A stretch of 64,000 nt of DNA, taken from the NCBI RefSeq assembly GCF_900091555.1, contig NZ_FMCX01000007.1:248001-312000 (forward strand). The letters run 5' to 3'. The notes beneath the pieces were generated by a model. It saw only the letters and a program-made list of their open reading frames with translations. It had not been told where the DNA came from and made no database searches. Shown here one piece after another: positions 28,972 to 37,161 of this stretch. The position numbers and the translations under genes were made by a program. Within the stretch, counting starts at the first letter, position 1. The number at the start of each line of letters is the position of its first letter. This DNA is from Micromonospora mirobrigensis. GTDB taxonomy: Bacteria; Actinomycetota; Actinomycetes; Mycobacteriales; Micromonosporaceae.

Positions 28972-30705
28972 TCAGTAGCGGTCGCCCCGGTGCTGTTCCC
29001 GGCCGCCGTAGCCGCCGTACTGGCCACCACCCCGGCCCTCACCGTGCCGGCCGTTCTCGTCGCCGCCCCGGCCCGGCCCGGAATCCCCGTACGGGCGGTC
29101 GCCCCGGCGCGGCGGCTCGGCACGTCGCGGGGGCTCGGCCCGGCCGGCGCCGCCGTAGACGCCGCCCCGACCGCCCGCCGGCGGTTCGGCCGGCGGCGGA
29201 CCACCGGCGGGCTGACCGCCGTACACGCCACCGCCACCGCTGCGGCCACCGCCACCGGCCTCCGCCGGGCGGCCACCGCCGTAGACTCCGCCGCCGGCCG
29301 GCCGGCCACCGCCGCCGCCGCCGTAGACGCCGCCACCGGCCGGCCGGTCACCGCCGCCGTAGACGCCGCCACCGGCACCCTGGCCCGGGGCCCGACCCGA
29401 CCCGCCGTTGACCGGAGTGCCGTTGCGGCCCGACCCGGCGCCCACCGGCGGTGGGGCGCCGTACACGCCACCCGACGGCGCGGCGGCGCCGTATCCCGTG
29501 CCCGCCCAGTCGCCCGACCCGTCGTGCGGGTCGGCGAGGTGGCCGGGCTGGTCACGGTCCGGCTGGTCGGTGTCGTCCCGGCCCGGGCCGGCGGGGCGCT
29601 GCTTACGCGCCCGCAGGATGCCGAAGATCCCCGCGCCGACCAGCAGCGCGCCCAGCACACCGACGGCGGCGATCAGGTAGGTGATCTGGTTCAGGCTCAG
29701 CGAGGAGAACCAGGACTGCTCCGCCTTCGGCTTCGCGGCCGGGTCGCCGCCCTCGGCGGCGAGCGCCTCCGCGCCGGTCTTCGACGGGGTGTAGGCGAGG
29801 ATGTCGATCGGGTCGTCCGGGGCCAGCTCGCCACCGTCGGAGACGGTGACGAAGAGCTTCCCGTCGGGGGTGTAGGAGATCGCCTCACCGAACGGGTCGG
29901 TCAGCGGCGTCACCTGGGGCTTGCCGGTGGTCAGCGCGCCGACCAGGTCGTCGCCGGCCACGTCGTACTCGAAGGCGTCGGCGTAGGTGCGCAGCACCAC
30001 CCGCTTGCCGTCCGGGGACCGGGCGGCGCCGGTGACCGAGACCCGGCCGAAGGCACCCAGCCGGTTGTCGGTGTTGGTCTTCGGCAGGGTGATCTGGCCG
30101 ACCTTCTTCATCGGCACCGGGTCGGTGTCGCCGGTCTTCAGCTTGCCGGTCGGCGTGTAGATCTCGGCCGGGCCGCTCGGCACCTTCGTGATGACCAGCG
30201 GCAGCCCGTTCGCGCCGATCAGCAGCGCCTCGGCGTCGTGCGGCTTACCCTCCGGATACGACAGGCGGTGCAGCACCGGCCGCTCCGAGCCGTCGGCCGG
30301 CATGCTCCAGACCGCGACCCGGGTACGGCGCTCGGTGCTGGTGATGTTGTCACCGGTGTCGGCGATCCAGAGCGTCCTCTTGTCCGGCGAGAGGGCCAGG
30401 TCCTCGGTGTCCTTCGGCCCCTGGGCGGAGTAGCGCACCGGGTCCTTGGCGATCTCGCACTTCGTGTCGAGGAAGAAGACCCGCTTCTGGCTCTCCTTGT
30501 CGGTGCCGTCGTTGATCACCACGTAGCCCGACTTGGTGGCCACCAGGCCGGAGAGCTCGCGCAGCCGCTCGTCGGTGACGGTGCAACGCTTCTTGCCGGG
30601 GACGGGCGCGGAGGACGCCGGGGCCGCCTGGACGACACCGGAGAACGCCACGGTCGCCCCCAGTAGGCCGAGGGCAACCGTGACCGAGGAAACAGCGCGG
30701 CGCAT
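28972..30705 (-). CDS. Exported single-pass membrane protein with GVYGG-repeat tail
   Basis: A 577-residue protein of unknown function. It has a signal peptide (residues 1-27), an extracellular beta-rich domain of about 300 residues resembling a beta-propeller (TEDLALSPDKRTLWIADTGDN, DGKLFVTVSDGGE), one transmembrane helix at 341-364 followed by basic RARKQR, and a 210-residue cytoplasmic tail. The tail is disordered and rich in Gly, Pro, Arg and Asp, with six GVYG motifs and a final GGGQYGGYGG. Spaced tyrosines in a glycine-rich tail could be phosphorylation or condensation sites (inference). The ATG at 30705 marks the signal peptide. The gene converges on lexA. Confidence 0.8.
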   Translation of the reverse strand: MRRAVSSVTVALGLLGATVAFSGVVQAAPASSAPVPGKKRCTVTDERLRELSGLVATKSGYVVINDGTDKESQKRVFFLDTKCEIAKDPVRYSAQGPKDTEDLALSPDKRTLWIADTGDNITSTERRTRVAVWSMPADGSERPVLHRLSYPEGKPHDAEALLIGANGLPLVITKVPSGPAEIYTPTGKLKTGDTDPVPMKKVGQITLPKTNTDNRLGAFGRVSVTGAARSPDGKRVVLRTYADAFEYDVAGDDLVGALTTGKPQVTPLTDPFGEAISYTPDGKLFVTVSDGGELAPDDPIDILAYTPSKTGAEALAAEGGDPAAKPKAEQSWFSSLSLNQITYLIAAVGVLGALLVGAGIFGILRARKQRPAGPGRDDTDQPDRDQPGHLADPHDGSGDWAGTGYGAAAPSGGVYGAPPPVGAGSGRNGTPVNGGSGRAPGQGAGGGVYGGGDRPAGGGVYGGGGGGRPAGGGVYGGGRPAEAGGGGRSGGGGVYGGQPAGGPPPAEPPAGGRGGVYGGAGRAEPPRRAEPPRRGDRPYGDSGPGRGGDENGRHGEGRGGGQYGGYGGREQHRGDRY

Positions 30706-30755
30706 TCGACCAGTGTCGCATGCCCGCCCCGACCGCCGGATGACGCCGCAGTCGG

Positions 30756-32210
30756 TCACCGGACGGCCGCCACCGCCTCCTGCTCCGTCCTGGCGAACGG
30801 CGCCAGCTCGGCGGCGAGCGCCTCGTTGACCCGTACGTGCAGCAGCGTGCCCTCCGGCAGGTGCGCGGTGCTCAGCACCTCGCCCTGCCGGTGCAGCCGG
30901 GCGACCAGGTCACCCCGGTCGTACGGCAGGACCGCGCGGACCTCCACCGCCGGGCGGGGCAGGCGTGCCTCGATGGCGGCGCGCAGCCCGTCGATCCCCC
31001 GGCCGGCGCGGGCCGACACGAAGACCGCCTCCGGCCAGAGCCGCTTGAGCCGGAGCAGCTCGTCCTCGTTGGCCGCGTCGGTCTTGTTGACCACCAGCAG
31101 CTCCGGCAGCCGGTCGGCCCCCACCTCGGCGAGCACCTCGCGGACCGCGCGGACCTGCTCCTCCGGATCCGGGTGGGTGCCGTCGACGACGTGCACCACC
31201 AGGTCGGAGTCGGCGACCTCCTCCAGCGTCGAGCGGAACGCCTCGACGATCTGGTGCGGCAGGTGCCGGACGAAACCGACGGTGTCGGAGAGGGTGTAGA
31301 GCCGGCCGTCGGCGGTGGTCGCCTTGCGGGTGGTCGGGTCGAGGGTGGCGAAGAGCGCGTTCTCGACCAGCACCCCGGCCCCGGTCAGGCGGTTGAGCAG
31401 GCTGGACTTGCCGGCGTTGGTGTAGCCGGCGATCGCCACCGCGGGCACCGCGTTGCGGGAACGCCGGGCGCGCTTGGTCTGGCGTACCGTCTTCATGCCC
31501 TTGATCTCCCGGCGCAGCCGGGCGATACGGTTGCGGATCCGGCGCCGGTCGGTCTCCAGCTTGGTCTCACCGGGACCACGCAGACCCACGCCGCCGCCGG
31601 CGCCGCCACCCCGGCCGGAACCACCGCTCTGCCGGGAGAGGGTCTCACCCCAACCGCGCAGCCGGGGCAGCAGGTATTCGAGCTGGGCCAGCTCGACCTG
31701 GGCCTTACCTTCCTTGCTCTTGGCGTGCTGGGCGAAGATGTCCAGGATCAGCGCCGTCCGGTCGACCACCTTGACCTTGGTGCGCTGCTCCAGGTTGCGC
31801 AGCTGCGACGGGGAGAGCTCACCGTCACAGATGACCGTGTCGGCACCGGTGGAGAGCACCACCGCGCCCAGGTCTTCGACCTTGCCCCGACCGACGTAGG
31901 TGGCCGGGTCGGGCCGGTTGCGGCGCTGGATCAGCCCCTCGAGCACCTGCGAGCCGGCCGTCTCGGCCAGCGCCGCCAACTCGGTGAGGGAGTTGTCCGC
32001 GTCCGCCTGGGTGCCCTCGGTCCAGACCCCGACCAGGACGACCCGCTCCAGCCGGAGCTGGCGGTACTCGACCTCGGTGATGTCGGTGAGCTCGGTGGAG
32101 AGACCGGGGACCCGCCGTAGTGCCTGCCGCTCCGAGAGCTCGAACTCGCCGGTGGTGGCGTCGGTCTCGTCGTCGTCGGTGTAGGTGAGGTAGGTCTCCT
32201 CGTCGCGCAA
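30756..32210 (-). CDS. hflX: Ribosome-associated GTPase HflX
   Basis: A 484-residue GTPase that splits or rescues stalled ribosomes. The N-terminal HflX domain (VVLVGVWTEG..., YVGRGKVEDL, VICDGELSPSQLRNLE) leads to the glycine-rich linker (about 195-215), and the G domain has G1 GYTNAGKSS (262-270), the Phe-rich switch FATLDPTTR, G3 DTVGF and G4 NKTDA. The start is not obvious. The ATG at 32276 would add 22 residues, but AGGAGA lies six bases before the TTG at 32210 and the family begins near there, so I use the TTG. It is divergent from the malic enzyme gene. Confidence 0.93.
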   Translation of the reverse strand: MRDEETYLTYTDDDETDATTGEFELSERQALRRVPGLSTELTDITEVEYRQLRLERVVLVGVWTEGTQADADNSLTELAALAETAGSQVLEGLIQRRNRPDPATYVGRGKVEDLGAVVLSTGADTVICDGELSPSQLRNLEQRTKVKVVDRTALILDIFAQHAKSKEGKAQVELAQLEYLLPRLRGWGETLSRQSGGSGRGGGAGGGVGLRGPGETKLETDRRRIRNRIARLRREIKGMKTVRQTKRARRSRNAVPAVAIAGYTNAGKSSLLNRLTGAGVLVENALFATLDPTTRKATTADGRLYTLSDTVGFVRHLPHQIVEAFRSTLEEVADSDLVVHVVDGTHPDPEEQVRAVREVLAEVGADRLPELLVVNKTDAANEDELLRLKRLWPEAVFVSARAGRGIDGLRAAIEARLPRPAVEVRAVLPYDRGDLVARLHRQGEVLSTAHLPEGTLLHVRVNEALAAELAPFARTEQEAVAAVR

Positions 32211-32408
32211 GCCGCGTCTCCTGTCGTTTATGTCCGCTGCCGGGGTGTTTCCGGCGCGTATCAGTAATCCTGACATGTGGCAACGCCGGACGCACCCGCT
32301 ATATGCCCGGGTTCGTACCCGCCGGTAGCGGGGGCGGATACCGGCAGCGCCGGTCGGGCGGGTAGAAATGCGAGTCGAGCTGTCAGCGTTGACGAGGAGA
32401 ATTGTTCC

Positions 32409-33929
32409 GTGGCCATCACCCGACTGCCGAGTGCCGGATTCTCGATCACCATCCGGATCGCGGTCCCCGCGGACGCGTCGTCGATCGGCCGGCTCACCAC
32501 CGCCGTCGGCGAGGCCGGCGCGATCGTCACCGCGCTGGACGTGGTCGACTCCGACCCCACCAACGTGATCGTCGACCTGACCTGCGACACCGCCGACGCC
32601 AGCCACGCCGACCAGGTGGTCGACGCGCTCACCGCGCTGGACGGCGTGGACGTCCGCAAGGTCTCCGACCGCACCTTCCTGCTCCACCTCGGCGGCAAGA
32701 TCGAGGTCAACTCCAAGGTGTCGCTGCGCACCCGAGACGAGCTGTCCCGCGCGTACACCCCCGGGGTCGCCCGGGTCTGCCAGGCGATCGCCGAGAACCC
32801 CGCCGACGCCCGCCGGCTCACCATCAAGCGCAACACCGTCGCCGTGGTCAGCGACGGCTCCGCCGTGCTGGGCCTGGGCAACCTCGGCCCGGCCGCCTCG
32901 CTGCCGGTGATGGAGGGCAAGGCCGCGCTCTTCAAGCGCTTCGGCGGGGTGGACGCCTGGCCGGTGGTGCTCGACACCCAGGACACCGACGAGATCGTCG
33001 CCATCGTCAAGGCCATCGCGCCCGCGTACGGCGGGATCAACCTGGAGGACATCGCCGCGCCGCGCTGCTTCGAGATCGAGGCCCGGCTGCGCGAGCTGCT
33101 GGACATCCCGGTCTTCCACGACGACCAGCACGGCACCGCGATCTGCGTGCTCGCCGCGCTGACCAACGCGCTGCGCGTCGTGGGCAAGCAGCTCGCGGAC
33201 GTCCGGGTCGTGGTCTCCGGCGCCGGCGCGGCCGGCACCGCGATCATGAAGCTGCTGCTGCGCCAGGGCGTCGGCGACATCATCGCGTACGACCGGCAGG
33301 GCGCCCTGCACCGCGGGATGACCGGGCTCAACCCGGCCTGGCAGTGGCTGGCCGACAACACCAACAAGGCCGGCTACGCAGGCGATCTGGCCGGGGCGGT
33401 CCGCGGCGCCGACGTCTTCATCGGGGTCAGCGCGCCCAACCTGCTCACCGGCGACGACGTGGCCGCGATGGCCAAGGACTCGATCGTCTTCGCGCTGGCC
33501 AACCCGGACCCGGAGGTCGACCCGCGGGAGGCCCGCAAGCACGCCGCCATCGTGGCGACCGGCCGCTCCGACCAGCCCAACCAGATCAACAACGTGCTCG
33601 CCTTCCCCGGCGTCTTCCGGGGCATGCTCGACGCGCACGCGGAGGAGTTCACCGAGGAGATGGCCCTGGCCGCCGCCCGGGCGATCGCCGACGTGGTGGG
33701 CGAGGAGAAGATCAACCCGACGGTGATCGTGCCCAGCGTCTTCGACTCGCGGGTGGCCCCGGCGGTCGCCGCCGCCGTCCGCGCCGCCGCCCAGAACCCG
33801 GCCAACATCCTGACCCCGGCCGACCCCTCCCCCGCGGACCCGAACGCCACCCCGGCGCCGGCCCCCACCACCCCGCCGGCCCCGGCCGACCTCCCCGAGA
33901 TCGCCGCCGAAGCCTCCGCCACCCCCTGA
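32409..33929 (+). CDS. NAD(P)-dependent malic enzyme with N-terminal ACT-like domain
   Basis: A 506-residue enzyme decarboxylating malate to pyruvate. Residues 1-85 form an ACT-like regulatory domain (SITIRIAVPADASSIGRLTTAV). The malic enzyme domain follows, with the tyrosine segment SRAYTPGVA, NTVAVVSDGSAVLGLGNLGP, the metal site VFHDDQHGTA and the NAD-binding VSGAGAAGTAIMKLL. The C-terminal 35 residues are a Pro/Ala tail that runs into the GGCCCC repeat tract after the stop. The start is the GTG at 32409 behind GAGGAG; 44 upstream in-frame residues are discarded. Confidence 0.93.
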   Translation: MAITRLPSAGFSITIRIAVPADASSIGRLTTAVGEAGAIVTALDVVDSDPTNVIVDLTCDTADASHADQVVDALTALDGVDVRKVSDRTFLLHLGGKIEVNSKVSLRTRDELSRAYTPGVARVCQAIAENPADARRLTIKRNTVAVVSDGSAVLGLGNLGPAASLPVMEGKAALFKRFGGVDAWPVVLDTQDTDEIVAIVKAIAPAYGGINLEDIAAPRCFEIEARLRELLDIPVFHDDQHGTAICVLAALTNALRVVGKQLADVRVVVSGAGAAGTAIMKLLLRQGVGDIIAYDRQGALHRGMTGLNPAWQWLADNTNKAGYAGDLAGAVRGADVFIGVSAPNLLTGDDVAAMAKDSIVFALANPDPEVDPREARKHAAIVATGRSDQPNQINNVLAFPGVFRGMLDAHAEEFTEEMALAAARAIADVVGEEKINPTVIVPSVFDSRVAPAVAAAVRAAAQNPANILTPADPSPADPNATPAPAPTTPPAPADLPEIAAEASATP

Positions 33930-33930
33930 C

Positions 33931-34026
33931 CCGGCCCCGCCCCGGCCCCCGGCCCCGGCCCCGCCCCGGCCCCCGGCCCCGACCTCGGCCGGCCCCCGGC
34001 CCCGGCCCCGACCCCGGCCCCGGCCC
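33931..34026. repeat. C-rich hexanucleotide-like repeat tract (CCGGCC/CCCGGC units)
   Basis: Nearly 100 bases made only of runs of C separated by GG, with interruptions by GA or CT. The complementary strand is a series of GGGG and GGGGG runs at short spacing and could form G-quadruplexes. It begins at the malic enzyme stop codon and ends at the first palindrome arm. Confidence 0.85.
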
Positions 34027-34088
34027 GTTGATCATGAGGTTCGCTGTCCCAAACCGGGACGAAGCCAACCGCTAACCTCATGATCAAC
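34027..34088. repeat. Palindromic intergenic element with GTTGATCATGAGGTT arms
   Basis: Outer 15-base arms (34027-34041 and 34074-34088) are perfect inverted copies, and an inner GTCCC/GGGAC hairpin lies at 34046-34060. The arms match those of the element at 3653-3713 except for A/G changes, so they belong to the same dispersed family. Confidence 0.88.
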
Positions 34089-34103
34089 GAGCCGCTCTCC
34101 GTT

Positions 34104-34158
34104 GATCAAGGAGTTTGGGTCGGATTTTGCGGGGTGGGGTGACGCAAAGCCCTTGATC
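34104..34158. repeat. Nested palindromic element with TTGATCAAGG-type arms
   Basis: GATCAAGG (34104-34111) pairs with CCTTGATC (34151-34158), and inside it TTTGCG (34126-34131) pairs with CGCAAA (34143-34148). It lies 15 bases after the previous palindrome and shares its GTTGATCA edge. Confidence 0.75.
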
Positions 34159-34201
34159 GAAGCGCCGTGGGGTGGGGTGTGGGCGGGTGTGGGCGCCGTC
34201 C

Positions 34202-34303
34202 GGCCGGGGTGCGGGCGCCGCGCGGCCGGGGTGCGGGCGCCGCGCGGCCAGGGTGCAGGCGCGGTGCGGGTGCGGTGCAGGCGCGGTGCGGGTGCGGTGT
34301 GGA
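34202..34303. repeat. 22-bp tandem minisatellite, about 4.5 units
   Basis: Units begin at 34202, 34224, 34246, 34268 and 34290. The first two are identical (GGCCGGGGTGCGGGCGCCGC plus GC); later units diverge toward GGTGCGGTGCAGGCGCGGTG. It is noncoding, between the palindromes and the dapF stop codon. Confidence 0.8.
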
Positions 34304-34317
34304 CAGGGGTGGGGGGA

Positions 34318-35163
34318 TCAGCGGGTCAGGGTGGCGGGGTCGAGGGCGCCGGCGGCGACCAGGACGGCGGGGCCGGATAGCCAGCAGGTGTCGTCGGTGA
34401 CGGTGACCGTGAGGCGGCCGCCGGGGACGTCGACGGCCATCACGCCGGTGTCCCGGCCGAGGTCACGCAGGGCCACGGCGCCGACCGCGCACGCACCGGT
34501 GCCGCAGGAGAGCGTCTCGGCGGAGCCGCGCTCGTAGACCCGCATCAGCACGTGACCGTCGACGCCGGCCACCGGCTCGCCGGGCGCGGTGAACTCGACG
34601 TTCACCCCGGCCGGGAAGACCGCCGGGTCGAAGTCCGGCGCGCGGCCCAGATCGAGCGCGGCCAGGTCCAGGCCGGCCGGCAGCGGGCAGACCAGGTGCG
34701 GGTTGCCGACGTCGACGGCCGTGCCGGGCAGGGTCAGGCCGCCCAGGGCCGCGGTCGACGCGTCGTACAGCCGGGGGCGGCGCATCTCGACGGCGATGGC
34801 GTCCCCCTCGACGCGGGCGCGCACCACGCCGGCCCGGGTGGCCACCGGTAGCGCCGCGCCGTCCGGCTCGGCCAGCCCGGTGGCGAGCAGGTAGCGGACG
34901 AAGACCCGGGCGCCGTTGCCGCACATCTCGGCGAACGAGCCGTCGGAGTTCCAGTAGTCCATGAACCACTCGGCCTCGCCGGCCAGGGCCGCGCCGTCGG
35001 GGTGCTTGGCGGCCCGGACCACCCGCAGTACGCCGTCGCCGCCGACGCCCCGCCGGCGGTCGCAGATCGCCGCGACCAGCTCGGGCGTCAGGTCGAGGGC
35101 GCCGTCCGGGTCGGGCAGGATGACGAAGTCGTTGCCGGTGCCGTGCCCCTTGGTGAACTCCAC
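34318..35163 (-). CDS. dapF: Diaminopimelate epimerase
   Basis: A 281-residue cofactor-independent epimerase converting LL- to meso-diaminopimelate for lysine and peptidoglycan. The two-cysteine active site is intact: Cys81 (EMCGNGARVF) and Cys220 (LSCGTGAC). EFTKGHGTGNDF is the family's N-terminus, so the GTG at 35163 is used and the upstream in-frame extension is rejected. It follows miaA on the same strand by seven bases, in the usual actinobacterial miaA-dapF order. Confidence 0.96.
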   Translation of the reverse strand: MEFTKGHGTGNDFVILPDPDGALDLTPELVAAICDRRRGVGGDGVLRVVRAAKHPDGAALAGEAEWFMDYWNSDGSFAEMCGNGARVFVRYLLATGLAEPDGAALPVATRAGVVRARVEGDAIAVEMRRPRLYDASTAALGGLTLPGTAVDVGNPHLVCPLPAGLDLAALDLGRAPDFDPAVFPAGVNVEFTAPGEPVAGVDGHVLMRVYERGSAETLSCGTGACAVGAVALRDLGRDTGVMAVDVPGGRLTVTVTDDTCWLSGPAVLVAAGALDPATLTR

Positions 35164-35170
35164 GCTCCCA

Positions 35171-36082
35171 TCATGGCCGATGCTCGGCGACCAGCCGCAG
35201 GGCAGTGTCGACAAGCTCGTCGGTGGCGGAGTCCAGCCAGTGGATCCGCGGGTCACGACGGAACCAGGAACGCTGCCGGCGCACGAAGCGCCGGGTGGCC
35301 CGGATCGTCTCGTCGTGCGCCTGCGCCTCGGTCAGTTCACCGGCCAGGAAGCGCAGCACCTGCTGGTAGCCGAGCGCCCGGCCGGCGGTCCGCCCCTCGG
35401 CCAGCCCACGGCCGGCCAGCCCGCGGGTCTCGGCGACCAGCCCGTCGGCCCACATCCGATCCACCCGCAGCGCGATCCGCTCGTCCAACAGTGCGGTGTC
35501 CAGGTCGACGCCGAGCTGCACCGACGGGTAGTAGGGCGTCGGCTCGGGCAGCGACGCGGTGAACGGCGCGCCGGTCAACTCGATCACCTCCAGGGCCCGG
35601 ACGATCCGCCGGCCGTTGCCGGGCAGGATGCCGGCCGCCGCAGCCGGATCGGCCGCGCGCAGCCGCTCGTGGAGCGGGCCCGGGCCGGTCTCGGCCAGCT
35701 CGGCCTCCAACCGGTCCCGGACGGCGGGATCGGTGCCGGGGAACTCGAACCGCTCCAGCACCGCGCGGACGTACAGCCCCGAGCCGCCCACCAGCAGCGG
35801 AACCCTGCCCCGGGCCAGGATGTCGTCGACCGCCGCCCGGGCCAGCCGCTGGTATTCGGCGACACTGGCCGGCTCGGTGACCGCCCAGATGTCCAGCAGG
35901 TGGTGTGGCACCCCCTCCCGCTCCGCCGGGGTCAGCTTCGCCGTCCCGATGTCCATGCCCCGGTAGAGCTGCATCGAGTCGGCGTTGACCACCTCGCCGT
36001 CGAGGGCGTGCGCCAGGGCGATGCTCAGCGCCGACTTGCCCGCCGCGGTCGGCCCGACCACGGCCACCACGCCGCCGGTCAC
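35171..36082 (-). CDS. miaA: tRNA dimethylallyltransferase
   Basis: A 303-residue enzyme adding a dimethylallyl group to A37 of tRNAs reading UNN codons. It has the P-loop VVGPTAAGKSALS, NADSMQLYRGMDIGTAK, the catalytic-channel segment LVGGSGLYVRAV, and RRFVRRQRSWFRRD near the C-terminus. It starts with a GTG that overlaps the stop of the preceding dioxygenase-like gene by four bases. miaB, which acts on its product, lies 4.4 kb upstream on the same strand but separated by two plus-strand genes. Confidence 0.96.
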   Translation of the reverse strand: MTGGVVAVVGPTAAGKSALSIALAHALDGEVVNADSMQLYRGMDIGTAKLTPAEREGVPHHLLDIWAVTEPASVAEYQRLARAAVDDILARGRVPLLVGGSGLYVRAVLERFEFPGTDPAVRDRLEAELAETGPGPLHERLRAADPAAAAGILPGNGRRIVRALEVIELTGAPFTASLPEPTPYYPSVQLGVDLDTALLDERIALRVDRMWADGLVAETRGLAGRGLAEGRTAGRALGYQQVLRFLAGELTEAQAHDETIRATRRFVRRQRSWFRRDPRIHWLDSATDELVDTALRLVAEHRP

Positions 36083-36798
36083 GCCCGCCCCCAGGAGGCC
36101 ACGAAGTAGGCGACGCCGTAGGGCACGGAGTAGTGGCGCAGCTCACCGCGCCAGTCGCCACCCGCCGCGCGGACCGCACCGGCCAGCACCTGCCAGGACG
36201 CGCGGCCGGCCACCCGCAGCTCCGCGCCGACCATCGGGTCCAGGCCGAGCAGGGCGGCGGTGTCCGCGTCGGCCAGGGCCCGGGCCACCCCCTCGTCGTA
36301 CGGCTCGGCGCGCGGGTCGTCGTAACCGGGCGCCCTGGTGCCCCGGCAGGCCGACCCGTCCCCCAGCACCAGCAACGCCGTCCGGCGCTCGGAATCGGCC
36401 ATGAGGGCCGCCCCGAGCTCGGCGCACTCGTCCGGCGACGCGTCGGCGGCGACCGAACGGGCCGTCCGGGGCAGCTCGGTGCCGATGCGGCCGAGCAGCC
36501 AGGCGCCGATGGTCAGGCTCAGCGGCAGCCGCTCGGCTCCGGCACAGTTGACCTTCCACAGCCGGACCGCCCGGTCCAGCCCGTACGCCCGCAGCGAGCC
36601 GGAGTCGGCGGGATCGAACCGGGTGGTGGTGGGCCCGTCGCCGACCAGGAGAAGCTCGTCGGGATCGGCGGCGAGGAGACCGGCGACGGCGGCGGCGCAG
36701 GCGTCGCGCAGCTCGGCCAGCTCAGGGGCGGCGGCGCCGGCCAGCTCGGGGACGAGCAGCGGCGGATGCGGGCAGACGGCGGCGGCGACCAGGGGCAC
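36079..36798 (-). CDS. Class III extradiol dioxygenase subunit B-like protein
   Basis: A 239-residue protein of a family regularly found beside miaA in actinomycetes. AAVCPHPPLLVPEL carries the histidine pair position typical of LigB-like folds, and DELLLVGDGP and ALLVLGDGSACRG form the central strands. No ring-cleaving activity is established for this group, and the missing companion subunit argues against a catabolic role. The GTG at 36798 is selected because the conserved domain starts there. It is coupled to miaA by a four-base overlap. Confidence 0.78.
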   Translation of the reverse strand: MPLVAAAVCPHPPLLVPELAGAAAPELAELRDACAAAVAGLLAADPDELLLVGDGPTTTRFDPADSGSLRAYGLDRAVRLWKVNCAGAERLPLSLTIGAWLLGRIGTELPRTARSVAADASPDECAELGAALMADSERRTALLVLGDGSACRGTRAPGYDDPRAEPYDEGVARALADADTAALLGLDPMVGAELRVAGRASWQVLAGAVRAAGGDWRGELRHYSVPYGVAYFVASWGRA

Positions 36799-37161
36799 CA
36801 GGCAACGGTAGCGGCCCCGGCGGCCCGCCCGGCTCCGCCCCGGGGAGCGGATCGGCCCGGTTGCACCGCTGGCGCGGCAACAGCGGGCGGCGGGCGGCGG
36901 GCGGCGGCACTGTGGACAGGTAGCGGTCAACCCCGGGCAGGGGGTGAGGGAGTGGGCCATGCCACTTTCCGGCGGTCGGATGACCGATACGTCCCGCGCG
37001 GATACCCCCATCAGGGCCTAACGACACCGTATGGTCACGGTCGACGACAGGCGCTCGACACGCACCGGGTCGGACCTGTGACAATGCCCGAAGTAACTTG
37101 GCTGCGCCGTGGCGGCGTCGCGGGGGTGTCCCGTCGACGCCGGGAGAACGAGGATGGGCAC
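36799..37161. other. Divergent intergenic region between the miaA operon and the DUF349 gene
   Basis: 363 bases without a convincing gene. It should hold two back-to-back promoters. On the plus strand GACAAT at 37079-37084 is a possible -10 for the DUF349 gene; no clear -35 is at ideal distance. Nothing else recognised. Confidence 0.4.
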
